A stretch of DNA of 64,000 bases, taken from NCBI RefSeq assembly GCF_029784155.1, contig NC_073693.1, forward strand, positions 21,984,002 to 22,048,001, in the 5' to 3' direction. The notes beneath the pieces were generated by a model. The model was not told where the DNA came from, did no database searches, and was given only the letters and a program-made list of their open reading frames with translations. The stretch is from Uranotaenia lowii (taxonomy: Eukaryota > Arthropoda > Insecta > Diptera > Culicidae). This document shows positions 1-10,749 of this stretch, piece by piece. The position numbers and the translations under genes were made by a program. How positions within the stretch are numbered: position 1 is the first letter of the stretch; the number at the start of each line of letters is the position of its first letter.

Positions 1-1250
1 AGTGGTCCATTTGCAATTTTTATAATTTTGACAATTTGTTATTTTTTTTTTAATTTTAACATCTTTGCCAATTTATGCATTTCTTGACCATTTTGAAATA
101 TTTATTTGGATAGTTTTGTCAATTTTTCGAAATTTTTGACATCCGTTTGATTAACGTTTTTAAGTGGCAAACTTTTGGTTGGCAGTGCGCCTGAATTAAA
201 TTAACTTTTTTTCAGGAGTATTGTTTGGTGTATTCAGTGCATAAACTCTTGAGATCCACCGGACAATGACACTGTCTCGCTGGAGTGTGTGGTGTATTAG
301 CACCTGCTTGATACACAATCTTAAGTGCTTTCCATTGATAAGTAAATTTTGTATTTATTAACAATTTTTATGAAATTCGCCTTCCTGCAATTTTGGAAAG
401 GTTGCCAGTTTTGTTTTTCTTTGCGAATTCCTTAATTTTTTATCTTATTTTCCTTTGAAATTTAAATCGGGATTTTTTTTAAATTATGTAGTGTTGTCAA
501 TTTTTGAAATTTACGAAGTGTTGTCAAATGTTGTCAAATGTTGTTAAATTATTTTTTTTTCAACTTTAACAATTTCGATTTTTTTAAGTTTGGAAAATGT
601 TGCTAATTTGATCGATTATGCTAATTTCGGCACCTTTATTAATTAAGTTAATCTACACAATTTTTGCCCAAATTTTAAATTTGTTTCAGACTAGGAAATT
701 TTTACAGTGTTGTCAATTTGGTCGATTTTGTCATTTTTGACATCTTTGGAAATTTTTAATGAATTGCCATTTTTTATTTAGTTTTTCAAGTTGGAAATTT
801 TGGCAGAGTTGCCAAGTTGGTCAATTTGGAGTTTTGTTACTTTTGACGAGTTGGTGTCATTTTTTTATTTTTTGAAATTTTGGCATCATTGCCAATAAAG
901 GCAATATTTGATAATTTTAAAATATTAATTGGGGTAATTTTGTTAATTTTCGAAATTTATAAATTTTTTGACATCCTAAACGACCACTTGAAAATTTAAA
1001 AAAAAATGGTTGGAAAGGATGATTTTTCGAAAACATTTTTATATTGTATTTCTTGGCAAACCTTTGTTTGGCAGTGTGGCTGAATTGAATTGACTTTTTT
1101 AAGAGTATTGTTGGTGTATTAAACTCTTGAGATCAACCGGGCAATGACACTGTCTCGCTGGAGTGTGTGGTGTATTAGCACCAGCCTGATACACAATCTT
1201 AAGTACTTCCCATTGATACACATGTGCTAAGCTCAGCGTGATTGTCATCC
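1..1250 (+). repeat. two diverged copies of a ~890-bp direct repeat
   Basis: The block at about 115-345 (TTTTGTCAATTTTTCGAAAT, then TTGGCAGTG, then GACACTGTCTCGCTGGAGTG, then ATACACAATCTTAAGT) recurs in the same order at about 935-1230. The most conserved part, around GACACTGTCTCGCTGGAGTG, lies at 267 and 1147. The copies differ by scattered substitutions and small indels, so the duplication is old. The DNA between them is AT-rich with many short TTTTGTCAATTT-like motifs and has no reading frame of note. The family is not recognised. Confidence 0.8.
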
Positions 1251-1510
1251 GCTCGAGTGTCATTATAATGTTGATAACTTACAACAATGTTTACATGCTA
1301 GAACAATGAAAATCAAACTTTTTCTTTGGTGGTCTACAAGACCTTTTTCGGGGTCTGTTTTTTCTGACTGGGTTAGTAAATTTTCTGCTCGAATTTGTAA
1401 ACACAAGGTTGAAATTTCCTTTTTCAGCTAGTGGAGTGCGATTCTTAAACCAAAGGAAATATGAAAAGCAAAAAAAAAGAGGATTTTCATTCAATTGGAA
1501 AATTTATCCC

Positions 1511-1608
1511 AAAAAAAAAGTATATAATGGGAATCGAACTCTTTGCAACACATCATCTCGGTTTGCCAGTCCGGTATCTTATCCACTGCACCATCTTAGT
1601 CGGTTAGC
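1511..1608 (-). ncRNA. tRNA-like pol III unit (tRNA pseudogene or SINE head)
   Basis: Read on the minus strand this stretch has an A-box-like TGGTGCAGTGG near 1592, a B-box-like GAGTTCGATTCCC near 1530, and then a run of nine T (1511-1519 on the minus strand), which is a pol III terminator. The order and the A-to-B spacing of about 55 bp fit a tRNA-derived promoter. The acceptor stem is not convincing and no clean anticodon arm forms, so this is more likely a tRNA-derived SINE head or pseudogene than a working tRNA. Confidence 0.5.
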
Positions 1609-1619
1609 AAATGAAAGTT

Positions 1620-4490
1620 TTTTGTCGTAGTCCTTCTGTCATTGATTGCAGATTACCAAAAAACGCACTGCAGGACAATGCCAGTTATTAGAAAGCTTGT
1701 TTATGCCGGTCTGGCATAGAATCTTATACCGATAATTCCTCCCCCAAGAAAGTTCATTATTGGAGAGTCTGATTTGTGGGTGTTCATCTTTCTGCATAAA
1801 CATAGCTTTTTGAAGTTTCTATGTCAACCGGTCTAAAAGTGTTTCGAATACGGAGCGGTTTCACGCCTTAGAACTTATTTTTGGTATAAAAAACAAAAAT
1901 AAGAAAGAGTTTCAGTTTTTTTAACGTCAAATTTCAGACTGATTTACAGATTCAGATTATGGATTTTATTACTTGATTTTTAAATTTTGATTTCGGAATA
2001 TACTTTCCAAATAACCAACATTGGTGGGTGGAATGATGGTATAAATTTCTATGACAAAAGTGGTCGGAATATTCGATCACTGAATTCTGTCCAAAGAACT
2101 ATATATCGGACTAAAAAAATTAATGGTTCAATACTGTTTCTATGTTTCTGCAAGGAAAATATTCAACCTCTAAAAGAAAAATAAGGTGGATGGATTCTAG
2201 TTGAAGTTAGATAGATTTCCCAAAATCTGATGTCGATCAAAGCCAGCAAAATTTGTTTGTCATGATAGATTTCATGATAAACCATCTCTTAAAGGCAGCT
2301 GTCGTCATGATAGATTTCGAACCATCTCTTTAGGGTAGCTTCATGCCAATCAAACTTCAAAAAAGATCAATTATCACCTACTACCTGAACGGCTACTAAT
2401 GGACTAATGGCGTGTGCGCTGTGCTTAGAGTTAAGACATGATGCCTCTCTTTTGTTTTGATTTCGTTCGATTTCACGAGTCAGTAAAACAGCTAGTGCGT
2501 GGCCCTCATTCATCTTCACCAATCACCGATTCGCGATTGATCAGCCTCCGATTTTCCGATCAAATTTATATACTTTTTCGAGCGCTTTATGATCTACCTG
2601 CACCTGACCACCGATATCAATCGATGGTGTTTTTGTTTTTTTTCCTTCTTGCTTCAATCACGATACATCGATAACATTCACTTATCTGCCTCTAATGGCT
2701 CGCAAATGGTTCCGAATAAAGTAAATACATAATGAAGGAGACGAGACGAGAAACAACGGCCGAAGCTTTTACGGTTTCTCTTTTTTCGTGTACAATTGAT
2801 CCCTATTAGAGTGGAATTGTTTGATGAAGCTTTTGTAATTGCACTACTTTTATTTGCTCGATAATAAATCGGTTACACTCGGTGTTTAGTTATGTTAAAA
2901 AGTGCTTGATAGATGCGTTAATTCTTGTTTTGGTTATTAATAAAACAATTTACAATTCCAGATCGGGAAGTTAAAGATTCAAACTTGGCTACGTCAACAA
3001 ATCTAGTAGGCGTAGGAACAAACTGGCGTTGATCAACCCACAGCTTGAGCACACAGGCTGTCAAGATTACTCAACCTGAGATGTCTGGTCTGGCTGCTTC
3101 GCTGATGTAACCTATACTCGATTTGGCAGCTGCCTGGAATACACAAACGCAGAGATTTGTAGATGAAAATTCGCCAAACTTCACTCGGAAACGATCCCTT
3201 GAAAAAAAGGGGGTTTCAAGTCACGCGCTTCGCGTTTTTGCCGTGAGTCTAAAATACACCGTTACTGGAGGTTATTTAATTGGCACAAAATCTGAGGGGA
3301 ATTTTATCTTATCTCAAGCCCAGACAGACAGCCTCCCGGTTCATCAACAGAACCGAACTTGATGCTCGTGCCTGCCTGCCTGCCTGCCTAGTACAAGAGC
3401 AGAGCGCGCACATCTCCCATAAATCATCCACGCATATGGTTCTGATATCGCGGTCGGAAAGCAAAACAACAACAGCAGCGGCACCTTCTTCCGGCTAACT
3501 AGCGAAACACTGACTGCCTCCTGCCTGACAGACTACTGCCGACTGTGTTCTTGCCGGCAGCAAAACAAATTTTCCGCTTTTACAACATCTCTATTTTGGG
3601 AAAATGAACTCAGCTCTAAGCGCTGGAATATTGTGTTGTTGTGTTTTTTTGAGTATCGCGCGAATCAAATCAGGTACCTACCTACTTTATTCACTCCTCT
3701 GTAACTCTGTAGCGTTACACGAACGGGTCGAGTGATAACAAACCAGGCGAACGACGATGCGCTCTATCAGTACATCAACATATGTACCTATATCTACAGG
3801 CGACTTGAAGACCTTGTACAAACAATCCTTTTCGAAGTCAAGACCATATTCGAGCGCGATCCGCGCAAACAAAAAGCCGGGGTTTAACACAGATGATGCA
3901 TTGTCAACATGTCAAAGTATTTTTTGACAGCTCCCCGTTATCTGCTCCAATCTACCAAGACGGAGTTGTGCTGCTGATACAGTGTCGGCATTTGGTCATC
4001 GCTCTGGTGTATATTTTGGGGATGATTCTGCAAAAACGAAATGGCAACAGAATTTTTTTTGGAAAATCCGAAGTCATTGTTTTTGTTTTGAAAATTAGCC
4101 AATAAGGCATTTCCCCACTTGTCAGACGAACAGCTGATTCCTCATGTTTACATTTTCTCGGCATATTGTGGTAGGGTAAACATAACAACAACATTACGTA
4201 TGTTCAATGACCAGATAGTAACGATATGATATTGGCAATGCAATTGGAGTGGTTTTGCAAGCACATCTTGGTGAGGAGCATATAAATTCTTTGTTTAATG
4301 ATTTGTAAATTCATAACTAGTTGAGACATGAAGGTTTTTTTATGCTTTTAATTAAAGAAGTTTTTAAAAGAAAGCATTGAACAGTGCTTATCATCAAAGA
4401 TCAAAATGGCGACTAGTTGGTGTTCACATTTTTCAAAACAAAAACAAAAAGCTACCCTACCACAATCTGTCTCAGGAAATACTCTATAGG
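1620..4490. other. no gene recognised; AT-rich then moderately GC-rich flank
   Basis: There is a short internal duplication at 2255-2340 (CATGATAGATTTC and AACCATCTCTT occur twice). The part at 3120-3900 is richer in GC and holds CTGCCTGCCTGCCTGCC near 3373 and short open frames without recognisable domains. An inverted pair ATTGTGGTAGGGTA (about 4165) and TACCCTACCACAAT (about 4450) brackets 4165-4465. I see no splice-consistent gene model. Confidence 0.4.
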
Positions 4491-4492
4491 TA

Positions 4493-5790
4493 AAGGGTGA
4501 TACGGTCAAAATTTGGTCAATATCAACTTGACATATTTCTTTCAATTTTGCATTTAAAAAACCTGAACACCCCTCATTTTGAAGGTGTGTGTGTGTGTAG
4601 AATGTTGCTCCTATTTTGATTTTGGAATTCACTCTTCAGTTGTCAAAATGCCGTCCAAGGAAGAAGAGCAGCGTATCAAAATTTTGTTCGCGCACCGCGA
4701 AAATCCGAGCTACTCGCACGCAAAGCTGGCAAAATCGCTAAAAGTTGCCAAATCAACCGTTACAAATGTAATTAAAGTGTTTGGGGAACGTTTGTCGACA
4801 GCCAGGAAGTCTGGATCGGGGGGAAATCGAAAACCGGAAGCCGCTGAGACGACAAAGATAGTTGCCGGTAGTTTCAAGAGAAACCCTAACATCTCTAACA
4901 TCATGCCGCAAATAAGCTGGGTGTATCGTCTACAACCGTGCATCGAGCTAAAAGACGAGCCGGACTATCGACTTACAAGAAGGTAGTGACTCCAAATCGC
5001 GATGATAAACAAAATACGACGGCCAAAGCGCGATCCCGGAGGCTGTACACCACGATGCTGACGAAGTTTGACTGCGTGGTAATGGACGGCGAAACCTACG
5101 TCAAAGCCGACTACAAACAGCTTCCGGGACAGGAGTTTTATACGGCAAAGCAAGAGGAAAGATAGCAGATATTTTCGAGCACATGAAACTGTCAAAGTTC
5201 GCGAAGAAATATCTGGTTTGGCAAGCCATCTGTACCTGTGGCTTGAAAAGCAGCATTTTCATAGCTTCCGGGACTATCAACCAAGAAATTTACGTGAAAG
5301 AGTGTTCGAATAAATGTCTGCTGCCTTTCCTGGAGAAACACGGTTGTTCCATACTGTTTTGTCCGGATTTGGCATCTTGCCATTACGGTAAAAAGGCCAT
5401 GGAGTGGTACGCCGCCAACAGCGTGCAGGTGGTTCCCAAGGACAAGAACCCTTCCAATACGCCAGGGCTCCGCCCAATTGAGAAATACTGGGCTATTGTC
5501 AAGCGGAACCTAAAGAAGACCAAAAAACTGCTAAGGACGAGCAGCAGTTCAAGGCAAACTGGCTTTCTGCGGCGAAGAAGATGGACAAGGTGGCTGTTCA
5601 AAATCTGATGGCAGGGGTTAAGCGTAAGGCTCGGCAATTCGGATTTGGAAAAGCGGAAGTCGAACTGAATATTTTTCCTGAATTTTATACTAATTAAGCT
5701 TGAAAAAGAAATTTAATTTGATTTTTTAAATAAACAATTTCACCGATTTACACAATTTTCCCTTGACCAAATTTTGACCGTTTCACCCTT
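4493..5790 (+). mobile_element. IS630/Tc1/mariner DD37E element, copy 1
   Basis: Terminal inverted repeats of 28 bp begin AAGGGTGATACGGTCAAA on the left and, on the opposite strand at the right, AAGGGTGAAACGGTCAAA, with one mismatch. A TA dinucleotide flanks each side (4491-4492 and 5791-5792), the target duplication of this superfamily. The 1298-bp body carries one transposase frame on the plus strand, now broken. Length, TA target and DD37E spacing agree with the mosquito ITmD37E group. A short GT run near 4585 sits in the 5' leader. Confidence 0.9.
4648..5697 (+). pseudogene. DD37E transposase, frameshifted, with first catalytic Asp changed
   Basis: The enzyme class cuts and pastes its own DNA at TA sites. 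Translation starts at the ATG at 4648 (MPSKEEEQRIKILF). An N-terminal helix-turn-helix follows (KLAKSLKVAKSTVTNVIK). The second catalytic Asp lies in CPDLASCHYG and the Glu in RPIEKYW, with exactly 37 residues between them. The first catalytic motif, normally DDETYVKAD, reads DGETYVKAD here (about 5085), so the Asp before Glu is Gly. The frame shifts near 4903, near 5150 and near 5530; read across the shifts the product ends at the TAA at 5695-5697, about 340 residues, normal for the family. The copy must be inactive. It is the sole gene of the element at 4493-5790. Confidence 0.88.
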
Positions 5791-5799
5791 TAAACCAAT

Positions 5800-6474
5800 G
5801 ACTATAAATATCATCGACATGACTCTTGCTTGGATAAAAATTGACAGCTTTCTTACCCTATCGGAAAAAATGCAGCTTTTCAATCTGTTTGGTCCATTCG
5901 TGTCCGATGTTGCTCGATTTTCGGGAATAGTTTTCAAACTGGGATAACACTTCTCTGAAAGACAGCAATTAATTAACCATTATCTACGCCTCAACCTTAA
6001 CTAACACCGTACGGATCTTATGAGCAACAGCAAAAATTGGTACTGATACCATAAAATCTACCATCCGAATTTCAGTAGCTTAAAACTGAAAGTTGTCCAG
6101 GCAGATGATCAACCTCAAACGACACCATCCGGCACCGGATCGACGCTGAAAGTTCCTCTCGTCAGAACACCTCTAGTGGATAACGTCAACCAAACACATC
6201 CTAATCAGTGTTCCGGAGCCGAGTTGCAATTTTCTTGGTTCAGCGGCTTGAACTCTGAGTGGAACATAATTGCAATAAGGTTGAAATTATTTTTAGCTTT
6301 GGGAAGTGGTACGAAAAGTTTTTAAGGGTGATTATTGCCAAAATTAAGTGAAGAAACACGACCGGAATTAGTTTAGAGGATTTAGAACCTATTAGGTTCT
6401 AAGGAAGGAACCTATTAGGAGGAATTAGACCTTATTTAAAACCCTTTAACAGGCCACAACAACAAATCAAGAGC
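5800..6474. other. no gene recognised
   Basis: This is unique-looking AT-rich DNA between two mobile elements. The only local structure is a 21-base palindrome near 6381-6401 (TTAGAACCTA / TAGGTTCTAA). Confidence 0.4.
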
Positions 6475-6482
6475 ATGTCCAA

Positions 6483-6947
6483 TAGACTGCCCCAAATTTG
6501 TATGAGAAATTTCAAGCTTGTGAATTGTTATGCGCTGCAAGCTCAAATTGATACTAGGCCTAGAACAAGGTCTCATGCCAAATTTGGGCCAGATCGGATC
6601 ACGGGAAGGGGTCGCTCAACGACCCTAAAGTTTGTATGGAATTTTGGGACATTTTGTTTGAGAGGAACACGAAAATCCAGTTTTTCATGAATAACTTTAG
6701 TCCCCTTCGACCTATTTCTTTTGAAAACGGGTTTTCTTAAAGCCTAAACTATGACAAGTATTTCATCCGAAGACTCCTCCCGGACAAACTGTCCCAAAAT
6801 CCCATACAAACTTTAGTCTCGTTGAGCGACCCCTTCCCGTGATCCGATCTGGCCCAAATTTGGCATGAGACCTTGTACTAGGCCTAGAACCAATTTAAGC
6901 CTGCAGCGCATAACTTTTTCAAATATCGGGGCATTTGGGGCACGCTA
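6483..6947. mobile_element. hAT-like foldback MITE with 8-bp target duplication
   Basis: The ends are TAGACTGCCCCAAAT and ATTTGGGGCACGCTA, inverted repeats. The exact 8-bp duplication ATGTCCAA flanks them at 6475-6482 and 6948-6955. The two arms, each about 200 bp, pair over long runs such as TGCCAAATTTGGGCCAGATC, so the 465-bp element is almost one large hairpin with a short centre near 6720. It has no coding capacity. An 8-bp target site and TAG...CTA ends are hAT hallmarks; the class is inferred from these alone. Confidence 0.85.
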
Positions 6948-7253
6948 ATGTCCAACATCCACAAAGATGTAAGTTCTACTTCTTCTGATTCTATTCGCCG
7001 ATGCTATTTTTAGCACAGTTGAAACTGCCTAAACTTGCCGCGTATTATGGTCCAGTTACAGAGACTATATGACCAACGTTTCTGTTTATACTCCTTAGAG
7101 TTTACATTCTTTTATACTCCATAGAAATATTTTTCATTCTTTTATACTCAGTAGAGTTTACAATTCCATTTTTGTTTCTTCGTTTATTACATTTTCTGTT
7201 GTGTGTGTTTATTTTAACGTCCGTGAACTTAAAAACTTTCCTTCACCTAGTTG

Positions 7254-7327
7254 GAGGCGGCGGGATTCGATCCACGATCATCTGATTACAAACCAGACAC
7301 GCTAGCCATCAGAAATCGACCGCCCCG
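7254..7327 (-). tRNA. tRNA-Thr-like pseudogene or SINE head
   Basis: On the minus strand the stretch from 7327 down to 7254 folds roughly as a cloverleaf. The outer stem pairs GGCGG with CCGCC, the anticodon arm is TCTGG-TTTGTAA-TCAGA with anticodon TGT (Thr), and the T loop is ATCGAAT. The T stem has one mismatch or deletion and the A box (TGATGGCTAGCG) is off consensus. A T5 run lies a few bases downstream on the minus strand. Degeneracy suggests a pseudogene or SINE rather than a working gene. Confidence 0.5.
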
Positions 7328-7680
7328 AAGTAAGGGACAAACTAACGAAAGGGATAGCGCATTTGATCACGGCTTACAAGGCTTGAGAACCTCAGAAGCA
7401 TGATCCGTTGATTAGATGGTCGGGAACTTCAACGCCGATGCCGAGGTTAACTTACAACAGTGGCTGATCAACTACAAAAGACAAAGACTACTAGAGGCAC
7501 AGATGAAGTTCAACGTAGACCAATGCAAGCACTATTTGAACCTTTCACAGAGAGGGACATTAATCTAACACGGCCGTCATATTTAGTACTCCATTTTGAT
7601 AACGCGCCAATCTTCAAACGTCTCACACAAAATACGAAGCTTGGAGAAGTTTTGGTTTCAATGCGCAACCTTGTGTATTA

Positions 7681-8118
7681 GGCTGATGTCATACTCAGGC
7701 GACAAGCAGCGCGTTGATTTGCGACGTTCTCACACGTCATACCTGCTCTCATTAAATCTCCATGGAAAAAGCGTAGACCTGTCATACTGAGCACTTTGAA
7801 AAGCGCGACAAAGCTGTTGCCAGGATGTTTTGTAGCGCGACAATTAGAAAATCCAATGGGATTTTTTTTTCTCGGTTTGAAGCAGTGATTTTGAGTTTTA
7901 AGCACAATAGCATTCTTGCAATCCGTGTCATGATCTGATGAGTTTTTAATGGCTCCCGAAAAAAAGGAGACGATTCCAAGCATTATCAGATGTGAATAAT
8001 TTGTAGTGAATTTCAAAGCGACATGGCGCGCCAGTATGGCATACCAAGGCGTTGCATTGCTTTCTTATTGGAACTTAGAACGCAAAGCGATGCTTGTCGC
8101 CTCAGCATGACATCAACC
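7681..8118 (+). mobile_element. Harbinger-like MITE, copy A
   Basis: The ends are inverted repeats of 27 bp: GGCTGATGTCATACTCAG on the left and, on the other strand at the right, GGTTGATGTCATGCTGAG, both followed by GCGACAAGC. TTA flanks both sides (7678-7680 and 8119-8121), the 3-bp target of PIF/Harbinger elements. At 438 bp it has no transposase. It abuts copy B, which is an inverted relative. Confidence 0.78.
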
Positions 8119-8121
8119 TTA

Positions 8122-8678
8122 GACTGATGTTATGCTGGAGCGACAAGCGACGCGTTGCGTTCCGCGTTTCAATAAGAAAGCAAAGCAAAGCATGCATTGG
8201 TATGCCATATACTGGCACTTTGAATTTCACTACGAAAAATCACTTTTCTACATCTGATAATGCTTGGAATCGTCTCCTTTCTTTGGGAGCCATTGAGAGC
8301 TCATCAGATCATGATCCGGATTGCGAGAATGCCGGAATTACAACAGTAAAATTTCCTTGCTATTTTTCTGCAAGCTAAGAATTCATGAGAATTTTCTCAC
8401 CGATTAGAATATTATTTAATTTATTATCACAAATATGGATTGATCTGTGATTGAGATGTGCTTAAAACCCTAAATCACTGTTTAGAACCGAGAAATAAAA
8501 TATTCCTATTGGATTTTTATCTTGTCGCGCCAAAAAACACCCTGGCATCTGTATTGTCGTGCTTTCCAAAGCGCTCAGTATGTCAGGTCTGCACTTTTGC
8601 CATGAGGAGTAAATGAGAGCAGTTGTGTCGCGTGCACAAGAAGTTGGTTCGACAACGCTTGTCGCCTCAGTATAACCC
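8122..8678 (-). mobile_element. Harbinger-like MITE, copy B, inverted relative of copy A
   Basis: Copy B starts directly after the TTA that ends copy A and closes with TTA at 8679-8681. Its ends are GACTGATGTTATGCTGGAG and, on the other strand, GGGTTATACTGAGGCGAC. Read from its right end on the minus strand it follows copy A closely, sharing CTGCTCTCATTWA, TGCCAGGRTG and the CTCGGTT stretch, but it is about 120 bp longer. It has no coding capacity. Confidence 0.72.
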
Positions 8679-8689
8679 TTAGTTCTCAG

Positions 8690-9190
8690 GTGACAGGTAA
8701 CGATAGTGCTGTTTAAACCAGCCATGTGTGCTAGGGGCTCTCGAGGAAAATTTTTTAAAGCGTGCTACCGTGTGGCTTGCTTATGAAATCTATAAATATT
8801 TTTAAAAATCCTGAAGCCCTTTTTGAAACGGATGATATTTTCCGTGTATAAAAAGCATATTGAATACCGAAATCTGGGTGAAATAGGTTGTAATTGCGAA
8901 AAACAGTCGAAAGATCTGTGCTAATCGATAACAGACAAGAAATTTGGGACATGGCACATAGGCCAAGGTTATCGAAAAAATATTTGTGTTTTGACGAAAA
9001 AAAATTTTGACTTCCTGTGATTTTACCCAAAAATTCTGTGGCGGTTTTCTGTGATACTTTTTCCATTAATTTCATTCAAAAATAATGTCAAATTGTGTCT
9101 TTTTTGCATTTTACTTAGGAAAAATCAATTAAAATTATCAATATTATCATTTTTATCCAATTCAAAGATAATTATTCAAAATTCATATTC
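8690..9190. other. no gene recognised; TTCTGTGA-type degenerate repeat
   Basis: The stretch is AT-rich. Around 9010-9060 it has several TTCTGTGR motifs that recur at 10270-10380, on the far side of the GC-rich block at 9190-10253. This fits an older repeat split by that block. Confidence 0.35.
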
Positions 9191-10253
9191 ACAATATGTA
9201 AGCGTCAGATAACACTTCCATCGAGGTGGTAGAGATTTATCGCGGTTTAACGTAGTTTTTTGCAAAAATCAGTAGAATATCGCAGTGAGTGACTAGTGTG
9301 TGTGAAGTTTTTCCCCAAAAATCCGCCTTCGAAGCAACGAACGACTGCGCAACAACGTCAACAGCATGCAGCCAGATTGGTTTGTCATCTCACAACCAGA
9401 GGGCCAACTTGGATAGTTGATGCTTCCGGGTATTCACACGATCGACAGCGACGCCCCGACGATACCACGAACGACGAGCGATCGCGAAGCGAGAGCATCG
9501 ACCGAAACTCGCGGTTCAAGGCCGGTCAAATGCGGCTTCCTGGTGCTGGCTCACTTTGCTAAAAACCACCGCAGTGTACACACAAGCAAATAGAAAATTT
9601 AAAAGTGCAAATAACAGCCAGACACCAGGTAAGCCAACCGCCGCTCATCCGCCATTTTGCTCTCGCCAAAAAGGACGCGCGCTAACGTCAGTATTTCTTA
9701 ATACAGGACCCCTTTATTTGGGACACAGTATAGAGTGGACGGAATTCGATTCTTCCACCAATAGCGACGGGAATAACCGCCACGACCACGGTTAACTCAC
9801 GATCGGAAGTACCGGTCGATTGTACATCCCCGAACTCCACGATTGACCCAAGACAGTGGACCACCCGTGACTTGAAAGGCCACTGTCTAACTAAACCAAG
9901 CCGGATCGACGCTGTATTGGAGGAAAAGGGTCCGCCATCGTCATCGGTTAGTCCACTAGCTGACGCGTCTACGTCAGCCTTACCGACACCTCTTACCAGG
10001 ATCGGCAGCATCCACAAAGGGCTTGGCCCTCCAGGTATCGTGCCCTTTTTTGTAAAAATCCGTGCAGTGCATACAATAAATAAAAACAATATTGTCGAGA
10101 AGTGCAATTTTGGGGTTTTTTCTGAGTGCATTCTGGAAGCTCCCTGCGATTTTGATTGTAAGCGTGCCGCCCTGAGGCCTAGAAAAGGGAATCTCTTACA
10201 CGCCGGTGGGAGTGGAAGGTTCATACTTACAAATAAAAATTAAATAAAAAAAA
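9190..10253 (+). other. unclassified GC-rich insertion with A-rich 3' end
   Basis: Base composition jumps compared with both flanks and returns at an A-rich tail (AAATAAAAATTAAATAAAA, about 10230-10250). The plus strand has a frame open from about 9735 to 10243 without a known domain; the minus strand has one of 178 codons over the same DNA, also unrecognised. A CAG/GTAAGC donor-like site near 9626 and a TTCTTAATACAG acceptor-like site near 9706 would enclose an ~80-bp intron. Loose internal repetition (CAAAAATC followed by GCAGTG, near 9260 and 10060) resembles retroelement 5' leaders. It may be a truncated non-LTR retrotransposon leader or a host transcript piece. Confidence 0.35.
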
Positions 10254-10393
10254 ACGTCCAAAATTTTAAAATTCTGTGAAACTTATGAATATTTCTAAAA
10301 TTCTGTGTTCTATGACACAGATTCTGTGATGGAAATTGGCTCAAAATTCTGTGAAATGATCGATTTTTCTGTGATTTCGGCAACCTTGCATGT

Positions 10394-10740
10394 AACCTGA
10401 GCCTTGAGATCTGAGATTTGAGATATGAGACCTGAAACTTGAGACATGTTACCTGGGACATGAGACGTGATACATGAGATCTGAGATATTAAACCTGAGT
10501 CCTGAGACATGAGATCTTGAGACCAGAAACATACGACATGAAACCTGAAACCAGATACATGAGACATAATATCTGAGATATGAGAAAAGAGGCATGCGAC
10601 ATCAGGAATTGGTTCTCATTTCTCAAGTCTAATTTTTAAGCCTTAGATTCCAGTTCTGATGTTGCAGGTCACTTGCCTCATGTCTCAGGTCTTATCTTGG
10701 GTATCAAGTCTCACTTTAGGTCTTATATCTCGTGTAGCTT
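10394..10740. repeat. degenerate ~10-bp tandem array of CCTGAGACATGAGA type, inverted halfway
   Basis: From 10394 to about 10600 variants of CCTGAGACATGAGATCTGAG repeat on the plus strand. From about 10610 to 10740 the same motifs appear on the opposite strand (CTCATGTCTCAGGTCTTAT). Units are too diverged to count exactly. Short open frames rich in SQ, SH and VS are by-products. Confidence 0.75.
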
Positions 10741-10749
10741 TTGAAACCT

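Noticed and set aside
4585..4598. GT microsatellite as an independent feature
   Set aside because: Too short (about seven repeats) and inside the DD37E leader.
9688..10224. 178-codon minus-strand frame as a host gene
   Set aside because: A similarly long frame runs on the plus strand over the same DNA, and neither has a known domain. Kept only as part of the unclassified block.
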